Shown here: piece by piece, positions 57,263-64,000 of the stretch | How the letters are laid out: every line of letters starts with the position of its first letter | Position numbering within the stretch: position 1 is the first letter of the stretch | NCBI GenBank assembly: GCA_025667525.1 | Contig: CM046882.1 | Span: forward strand, 499,252,292-499,316,291 | Source: Glebionis coronaria | Lineage: Eukaryota; Streptophyta; Magnoliopsida; Asterales; Asteraceae | DNA length: 64,000 nucleotides | Reading direction: 5' to 3' | The notes under the pieces: generated by a model | Told to the model about the DNA's origin: nothing | Database searches by the model: none | The model's input: only the letters and a program-made list of their open reading frames with translations | Translations under genes and position numbers: made by a program

Positions 57263-59638
57263 GGAGGAGGTAATTTAGCAATCACATCGACTTTAGCACG
57301 GTCGACTTCAAGACCAGCTTTGGAAATTTTATGACCAAGAACAATACCTTCTTTTACCATGAAATGGCATTTTTCCCAATTAAGAACGAGACGAGTGTCT
57401 TCACACCGTTTGAGCATACGTTCTAAATTGGCAAGGCAAGTAGAGAAAGAATCACCATAGACCGAGAAATCATCCATAAAGACTTCCATAGTTTCTTCAA
57501 CCATGTCATGGAATATAGCCATCATACACCTTTGGAAAGTCCCAGGAGCATTGCATAAGCCGAAAGGCATTCTTTTGTAAGCAAATGTTCCATAAGGACA
57601 AGTGAATGTGGTTTTCTCTTGGTCTTTTGGATCGATGGGAATTTGAAAATACCCGGAGAAACCATCTAAGAAGCAATAGTAGTCATTACCCACTAAACGC
57701 TCGAGCATTTGATCCATGAAAGGATGAGGAAAATGATCCTTACGAGTGGCATCATTGAGCTTGTGATAGTCTATGCAAACTCGCCAACCCGTGACAAGTC
57801 GAGTAGGAATCAACTCGTTGTTTTCATTGGGAACAACGGTTATTCCGACTTTCTTAGGCACACAATGGACGGGACCAACCCATGGCGAATCCGAAATAGG
57901 GTAAATCATTCCGACATCTAGAAGTTTGATAACTTCTTTCTTGATGACGTCATGAATTTTTGGATTAACCCTTCTTTGGCTTTGGATTGCGGGTTTAAAG
58001 TCATCTTCCATGAGAATCTTATGAGTACAAAAGTTAGAATCAATTCCGCGAATGTCGGAAATTTTCCAAGCAATTGCTTTCTTATGATTTTTGAGCACAT
58101 CGAGAAGTCGAGATTTTTCATCCTCTTTTAAATCCTTTGCAATGATGACGGGTAACTTCTTATTGTCTTCAAGGAAAACGTATTCGAGATGAGAAGGTAA
58201 ATCCTTAAGATCTAAATCCGGAGGATTGTCGATGGAAGGCTTAGTCAAATTTGGATCATCGTTTAAGATTTCCTTAGGAGATGGTGGAGAAATATGGTCC
58301 TCATTGAGAAGTTTCTCAATGGTACGAATGTCTTCATCCCAATCGGAGGGAGAATATTCATATTTTAAGTCCACATCCCCTAAAGTTACTTCAAATTCTT
58401 TCAAAAGGAAGTCACTTTCTCCAAATGGAGTCAATGAGGGAGCAATAGAGGCAACGGTCTCAACAATGGGTAGAGAAGAAAAACCACTTTTACAAGCGTC
58501 TTTGAAATGTTCTTCACAAGCCTCATCAAGTACGTCAATGAAATTAACGCTCTCGTGGTCATAAGGTTGCTTAGAAATTTTACCCATGTTGAAGACGATT
58601 TTGTCGTCACCAACTCTCATGATTAATTCGCCCGCGGCTACATAAATAAGAGTGCGACCGGTCCTCAAGAATGGAGGTCCAACGATTAATGGAACACGGG
58701 GGTCCATCTCGTAGTCAACGACAACAAAATCCACCGAAAAAGTGAATTTGTTGACACTGACGTAGACATCTTCGGCTATCCCCACCGGATTAGCAACCGT
58801 ACAGTTAGCTAATTCCAATGTCATTCGTGTGGGGACTAGCTAGGGTAGAGATAATTGTTTCCAAACACTTAATGGCATTAATTTGATACTAGCACCTAGA
58901 TCGGCTAGGGCCATACAATTCTCTACCCCGGGGAAGTTGCAAGGAATGAGAAAGCGACCCGGATCACCAAGTTTGGTTGGTAATTTCCTTAAGAGAACCG
59001 CGGATCAATTCTCATTAAGTTGGGTCTGAGCAATATCAAGAAGCTTTTCCTTATCACTAAGAAGATCTTTAAACATTTTAGCATATTTCGGTATGTGAGC
59101 GAGAGCCTCAGCAAAGGAGATGTTGAAATTCAATTGTTTAAACATTTTAAGAAAGTTCGAAACTTGAATATCATCCTTGTTCTTCAACTTCTCTTTCCTC
59201 AACCTTGAAGGGTAAGGTATATCGGGTTGAGATGAAGGCTTTGGAATGAAATTCTCACTCACATCCTTGGGTGGTGGAGGGGTAGAAGTAGAAAGTGGTG
59301 GAATTGGTGAAGGGGGCTCGTTTTCTTTTGTCACAATCACCGGTGTAGGTGTAGGGATCTCGGGTTCCTAATAACCTTTTCTACTTCGAGTGGTGATTGC
59401 TTTCATCTCCCCTCTTGGATTAACAACGGTGTTACTCGGAAGAGAACCCAAAGCAAAGGGTTGACTACTTGGGAAGAAACTAGCCATCATATCCCTTAAG
59501 TCATTCGTTTGACTGCTTAAAGAGTTTCGTATATCGTTCCTAAGCTCGGCTCAAAGATCATTCCCTTGTTTCGCCATATTTCCTTTCAAGTTGATAATTT
59601 GACTCTGAAGATTCTTCACCAGCGCGTCATCAGTCCTC
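57085..59638 (-). pseudogene. Athila-type gypsy gag-pol fragment, minus strand
   Basis: Minus-strand order: C-terminal gag (LKMFKQLNFNISFAEALAHI), protease ([20 protein letters not shown]), a linker, and RT (CVPKKVGITVV, ITVVPNENNEL, RVCIDYHKLNDATRKDHFPH, FLDGFSGYFQI, KRMPFGLCNAPGTFQRCM). The catalytic box is FMDD at residues 449-452 of the 579-residue frame, a form usual in Athila. Homology to Athila ends after KLPPPK at about 57262; the last 55 residues of the frame are read-through into the neighbouring gypsy remnant. Stops at about 59008, 58841 and in gag mark it as dead. Upstream it is cut at 59639 by a plus-strand LTR. Confidence 0.85.
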
Positions 59639-61242
59639 TGATAACGCCTAAATCCAACATGTTTTTAGGAGCGTTATCTGTACTTTTGTACATGTATATT
59701 GGTTAATTATATGATACTTTTGTGCATATTTGTGCCCAATTGTGTTTGCAAGTCTTTGTGTAGCCAATTGCAGGAATGGAGTATAAAACAACATAAAAAT
59801 GAAGAATTGCACGAGTACGAAGAACCCTAGTCAAGTTCAAGACCCGTGTACAAGTTACAAGCCTTTGAAGATTAATTTCGGTTTCAAGAACAAGTATTTC
59901 CAAGGAGCAAATAAAGATATTCCGCATGAAAGTTGCCACCATCAACATACATTCAACTTGCCACTGGCAAGAGTGAAGTTGCCACCATCACATGGGAGTT
60001 GCTTTGCCTCTACCATCACATGGGATTTGATTTGCCTTCATCATGAGTGAAGTTGCCTCCAACATTTGTCTAGGCAAAAATGTGTCTACATACATGCAAG
60101 ATCATACAAGAAGTTTCTAGACATGATTTGGCTCCAAGTATTTGTCTTTGGCTCCAAGCCATTCATTCACTCCATGCCATCAACTAGCTTATAAATAAGA
60201 CCCTTGGGGTCATGTAACCATATATCTTCATATGCCTTTCATATATCTTTTCACTCTTCATATCAATTCATAAATAACTCTCTCATCCTTGTCCAAACTT
60301 CCATTCCCGGATTTGAACAAGGTGGTGCTAGAAAAGTCAGTTTTTGACTCTGATAAGCAAAGTTATCATCACGAAACTCTTAGGGATCATTACCCTAATC
60401 ATTAGTAACATTTTTCCACTTTGTAAGACTCTTTATTATGACTTATAATACTTTTATTTCTGAGTTTATTTCATCATTTGTTGTGAGTAGCTAAGTTTTA
60501 TTCTACACTTGGTAGGATGATGTTTGTGGTATGAAGTGGTGGTTTTGATTGTAATTTATGTTTAATTCAAAGTCAAGCTTTCCTATGATCCATTGATATT
60601 TATGATTCATGTGACAATTGTTATCAAAACTTAATTTGTTGGTAAAGATTTCATAGGTCGAAAGGGTTATTTTCTATCAACAAGTCATAACCGGTTTGTC
60701 TATGATTGGCTATCTTTTGTATTGATCATTTCTTAAGAAGTTTTGATTATCAAGAAACATAATTATAAGTGTTAACAAATTTGTGAAATGACCATGAATC
60801 GAATGTGTTGAAATTGGATTAAGTCTTGAATTGAGTGTTTGAGTCTAATGCTTGTTTTCTTTAACAAAGGTCTTGACGAAGATTAAAACTTCTAAAAACA
60901 ATAGATTATATTATCCATCTAATTATCATGATCATATATGTTAACGTGTCATCACAATCATACCATTACGAATGCTCAAACTAGTCTTTACCAAGTGTAC
61001 CTTTAATCATATTATTTATCTCATCATCTTTACTTATTGTTTTTTTGTCAACAATTGCTACAATCAACGATTATAGTTTCATTTTAGAATAATCATAGGT
61101 TTTCCAAATCCCCGTGAACGATCTCGGTATTACCACATAAAAGCTATACACAAACGAAAGGGTTATACTTGCCCGTGCGTTTTTAGTCAATCCGGTAATT
61201 CGTGTTTATAAATTTAAAACTTGTTACCAACACCACGCATCA
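59639..61242 (+). repeat. Athila 5' LTR, about 1.6 kb
   Basis: Begins TGATAACGCCTAAATCC and ends CACCACGCATCA, with minus-strand Athila gag sequence directly to the left. TATA-like CTTATAAATAAGACCC near 60190 could start the transcript. Repeated TTGCCACC/TTGCC phrases occur at 59930-60060. Confidence 0.75.
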
Positions 61243-61248
61243 AGTTTT

Positions 61249-61266
61249 TGGCTCCGCTACCGGGGA
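61249..61266 (+). promoter_or_regulatory. Athila primer-binding site
   Basis: TGGCTCCGCTACCGGGGA, six bases after the LTR. It corresponds to the TGGCGCCGTTGCCGGGGA site characteristic of Athila elements, with two or three changes. Confidence 0.8.
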
Positions 61267-61374
61267 TTTGATTGTGTTCTTAGTTCCAAAATCATCCTAT
61301 AATCAAACCCATTGTATTGTCCTCATTGCAAACAAACCCAAAAAAAATAAAAAATAATAATAATAATAATTTTC

Positions 61375-61520
61375 TGTCAGGAGAGCATTGCCGCCATCAA
61401 CACCCTCCTGCCGCCGGCAACCCCATCACATAAGCCACTTTGTCGTCCGGCAAGCGACAAACATAAGCCTAATTGCCGTCCGGCAACCCCTGTTTGCCGC
61501 CGACAAGGTCCCAGACACTA
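61375..61520 (+). other. Athila leader with repeated GCCG/CGGC palindromes
   Basis: Between the primer site and gag. Blocks such as TGCCGCCGGCAA, GTCGTCCGGCAAGCGAC and TTGCCGTCCGGCAA can each form a hairpin. Flanked by (AAT)n runs near 61353 and 61525. Confidence 0.6.
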
Positions 61521-61674
61521 AAAAAATAAAATAATAATAATAATTTTTTTATGTTCTTATTTTGTTTGGTTTATTTAATTTCCCATTTACTTATTTTCTT
61601 ATTAGTATATTTTGTTTGTTTTTGTTTTTGTTTTTGTTACTTGTAATCCTTTTTAAAATTCGTTCAAGACTTGA

Positions 61675-63053
61675 ATGAACACACGTTCTTCCGGTCAAAA
61701 ATTACTTAGTCCATACACCGATCCCGAACGTTATATTCACCAATCTCGAAAGAAAAACCGCAAGAAACACCCCTTTGTTTCTTTTGAAAACCGAATCTCA
61801 AAAACCAAAAGCCCACCATTTGATAATCTCTTAGACGCATTTGTCGTCTACAACCCATATAACGATCTACCATTTCCAATGGCCGACGATCAATCAATGT
61901 GGGCAGCCAACCGAGTAGTAGCACCTACTCCCGAGGCTGCTATTGTTCAAGTCGTAATCTAATTTCAATCATTTTTTTAGGTTAGTTTCTTAATTTTAGA
62001 GCTCAGGGAGTGGTTGAGCTTGGAGAAAACTTCATCGTGAAAGGTCATCACCTTTCAATGATCAAAGACCGCCAATTTGACGGCCGTACGCGGGCCGATC
62101 CGCATAAGCACATATCCGAATTCATAGAAATATGTGGCATGTCCCGTTATGGAGCCGACGTCGATGGAGACGCCATAAAACTCAAACTCTTCCCATCATC
62201 TCTATCCGGAGATGCAAGAGTTTGGTACAATGAGTTGACGCCCGGTACCATTGAAACATGGGAACAAATAAGAACCGCTTTTGTTAGCCGTTTCTTTCCA
62301 CCCGCCATGTACGAAAGACTCATGGGAGAAATCTGAGGTTTCGCCCAACTTCCACAAGAAACACTCATTGATGCGTGGAATCGAATGAAAGATCTACTCC
62401 GTAGTTGTCATGTACATGGTTTATTAAAAGGAACCATCATCCAAAACTTTTATCATGGTCTCAATGAACCGACACAAGCAATCCTTGACGCCGCTGGACT
62501 CTTTCTTTATAAGACTCCCAACGAAGCATATCAATCGCTCGAGGACCGAGTTCTCTTAAAACTCGATTGGTCCAAAGATAACCGAACCAAACCTTTCAAG
62601 AAAACCGTTGCTTTCGTTGAAAGTGACGAAAATTCCAAACTCATGGAAAAGATGGACGCTCTCACATCTAAATTCGACTCGCAATTCAAAACCATCAAAG
62701 ACTAAATGAAGGAGATGCGAGGCGAATGTACTCTATGCGGAGGATCACACCCATCCACGGCGTGTGATGATACACCAATAAGAGAACCGCCACAAGAAGC
62801 AAACTAAGCCCAAGGAGGATACCGAGGAAGTGGTTATCGAGGTAACTACTACGGTAGAAATTCCGGCATATGGCGTGAGTATCCCAAAAACAAAAATCGT
62901 AGCTCACAACCTCTTGAGAACAATAATTCCGGTCCATCAAACGAAAAGAAACCCGAAGTGTCGACCCTAGAGAAAACGTTGTTAGCTTTCATAGAATCTC
63001 AAAAATCGACAAACACGTTCATTAAGAACCAATTCTTCAATCTCAAAGCCAAC
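61675..63053 (+). pseudogene. Athila gag, broken
   Basis: The start MNTRSSGQKLLSPYTDPERY is the usual Athila gag opening. The first frame ends at 61960. The capsid part resumes at about 62010 in another frame (RQFDGRTRADPHKHISEFIE, LFPSSLSGDARVWYNELTPG, AFVSRFFPPAMYERLMGEI). A TGA at 62334-62336 interrupts, and the same frame continues (MKDLLRSCHVHGLLKGTIIQ, DRVLLKLDWSKD). TAA at 62703 and others follow, with a CTLCGGSHPSTACD zinc-binding-like motif near 62740. It is cut at 63053 by an LTR. Confidence 0.85.
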
Positions 63054-63626
63054 TGTTGATGCAAAAGTTGGGTGATCCTTGCTTGACCCGAACTAGGCTT
63101 AATTCGGGTTGGTTGGGCTCCGGCTCCTGCACCAAGTGAACTGTTTGGTTGGGATCCTGCACACTAAACAACACGCGTTAGGCTTACCGTGGGAATGTTT
63201 CCCACGATTAGACTCCGACGTGAGAGTAAGTAATCGGTTAGGGTTTATATGAGTTGAGAGTATAGAACGTAATACCTTTGTGGAACCCTTGGGGGTTCCT
63301 TTTATAGGTAGTGAAACCCTAGTGGGCTGTCACTGATACTTCGGCCCCAAGGAAGGGATAAGCACCAGAATTAGATTGATTGTTATCTTCTAATTATGGT
63401 GAGTGAATATCATCTTCTTTGGGATGAATCATATTTAGAGATAGAATATGATTCTGTCTAACCTGTATCGGCCATGCCGGGCCGTGGGCCGCACGCGTGT
63501 GTGCGGTTACTGTTCATCCAAGCCCATAAGCTTAAATGACATTATTCCCACCCATCTGTGATGGGCCGGATACGGGTAGTACCCGTGGGCCGGGTTCCTG
63601 ACTCGGCTGGGGACTATACGTCATCA
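63054..63626 (-). repeat. Candidate 3' LTR of an element running off the right edge
   Basis: Plus strand begins TGTTGATGCAAAAGTTGGG where Athila gag stops, and ends TATACGTCATCA. It is followed by a pyrimidine run TGTCCCCCCAGTC (a minus-strand polypurine tract, 63627-63639). The size of 573 bp and TG..CA ends suit an LTR. The element would lie to the right, transcribed on the minus strand; its type is unknown. Confidence 0.5.
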
Positions 63627-63639
63627 TGTCCCCCCAGTC

Positions 63640-64000
63640 TAGTTGTTACAGTCGTAGGCGTAACCTCTAGACTATCAAGATGCTCTCCGGACATACCAAG
63701 AAAGACCTAGGGAATGAGAAATATTGAAAATTTTTCTTTGGCCGCACGTGGCTGCCCGCCTTAGGAATATTATTCTAATAGCACCTCAGCCGCACGTAAC
63801 GGCCGAGACAAATTAAATATAGCATTGAATATGGTCTTACGTAAGACCGCATAACCTGACATAAGAATAAATGCATTAATGATAGTCAACTGGTCAGCCG
63901 CACTTCTGCAAAAGTGCACCATTAATGCCCACCATTGAGCCACATAAAACTGCCAAGAAGTGACCCCTGGGCCCCTTCTGATTTTGCAGAAGTGTCAGAA
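63640..64000. other. Start of the unknown element's interior
   Basis: No ORF visible in the last 360 bases. GC-richer than the window average, with GGCCGCACGT and CAGCCGCAC phrases. Confidence 0.3.

Larger units (their letters stand above)
59639..63053 (+). mobile_element. Athila-type gypsy element, plus strand, 5' part
   Basis: Contains a 5' LTR (59639-61242), the primer site (61249-61266), a leader with palindromes, and gag up to 63053, where another LTR interrupts. Pol and the 3' LTR lie beyond the window or beyond that insertion. It inserted into the gag of the minus-strand Athila fragment. Confidence 0.75.

Overview
This looks like a repeat-dense, AT-rich piece of a plant nuclear genome. 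I see no single-copy housekeeping gene, no tRNA gene, no CRISPR array and no bacterial signal. Introns with GT..AG borders, Ty1/copia and Ty3/gypsy retrotransposons, a Cassandra-type TRIM carrying 5S-rRNA-like sequence, a MULE and a Harbinger-type MITE all point to a flowering plant. The extra long ORF downstream of pol in the large copia element is of a kind I associate with Asteraceae, so a composite is my best guess (moderate confidence).

Layout. (1) 1-15,470: two tandem, same-direction (minus strand) multi-exon genes of one family. Both encode an N-terminal conserved domain, acidic low-complexity linkers and a C-terminal Ulp1-like (C48) cysteine protease domain. Both are damaged, at different places. 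The first intervening region of copy A holds about 17 units of a 120-bp tandem repeat; copy B begins next to about 6.5 units of the same repeat and lacks the first exons. (2) 15,470-20,680: small-repeat country, with Helitron-like ends, GC-rich and palindromic simple sequence, a 31-bp minisatellite and a Tourist-like MITE. (3) 20,681-23,520: a recent tandem duplication of a ~1.4-kb unit; each unit contains three diverged exon-like modules I cannot assign. (4) 23,521-26,466: AT-rich sequence, a 176-bp (TA)n tract and two Helitron-like elements. (5) 26,467-44,297: a minus-strand copia element (TSD AAAAC) split by a complete 11.6-kb plus-strand copia element (29,934-41,540, TSD CATAT). (6) 44,303-51,840: a decayed MULE transposase gene interrupted by a Cassandra TRIM (47,264-47,877, TSD ACATG), followed by a decayed acidic ORF. 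(7) 51,844-57,262: a minus-strand gypsy element with a 2.76-kb LTR and ruined pol. (8) 57,262-63,053: a minus-strand Athila-type pol/gag fragment into which a plus-strand Athila element (LTR, primer site, gag) has inserted. The latter is itself cut at 63,054 by the LTR of another element that runs off the right edge.

The window therefore records at least four nested insertions. The most unusual items are the tandem Ulp1-like pair with its intronic higher-order satellite, a short CCCCTGCTA motif repeated through coding and non-coding parts of the big copia element, and the unassigned repeated exon-like modules of the 1.4-kb duplication. Splice sites and breakpoints were placed by eye.
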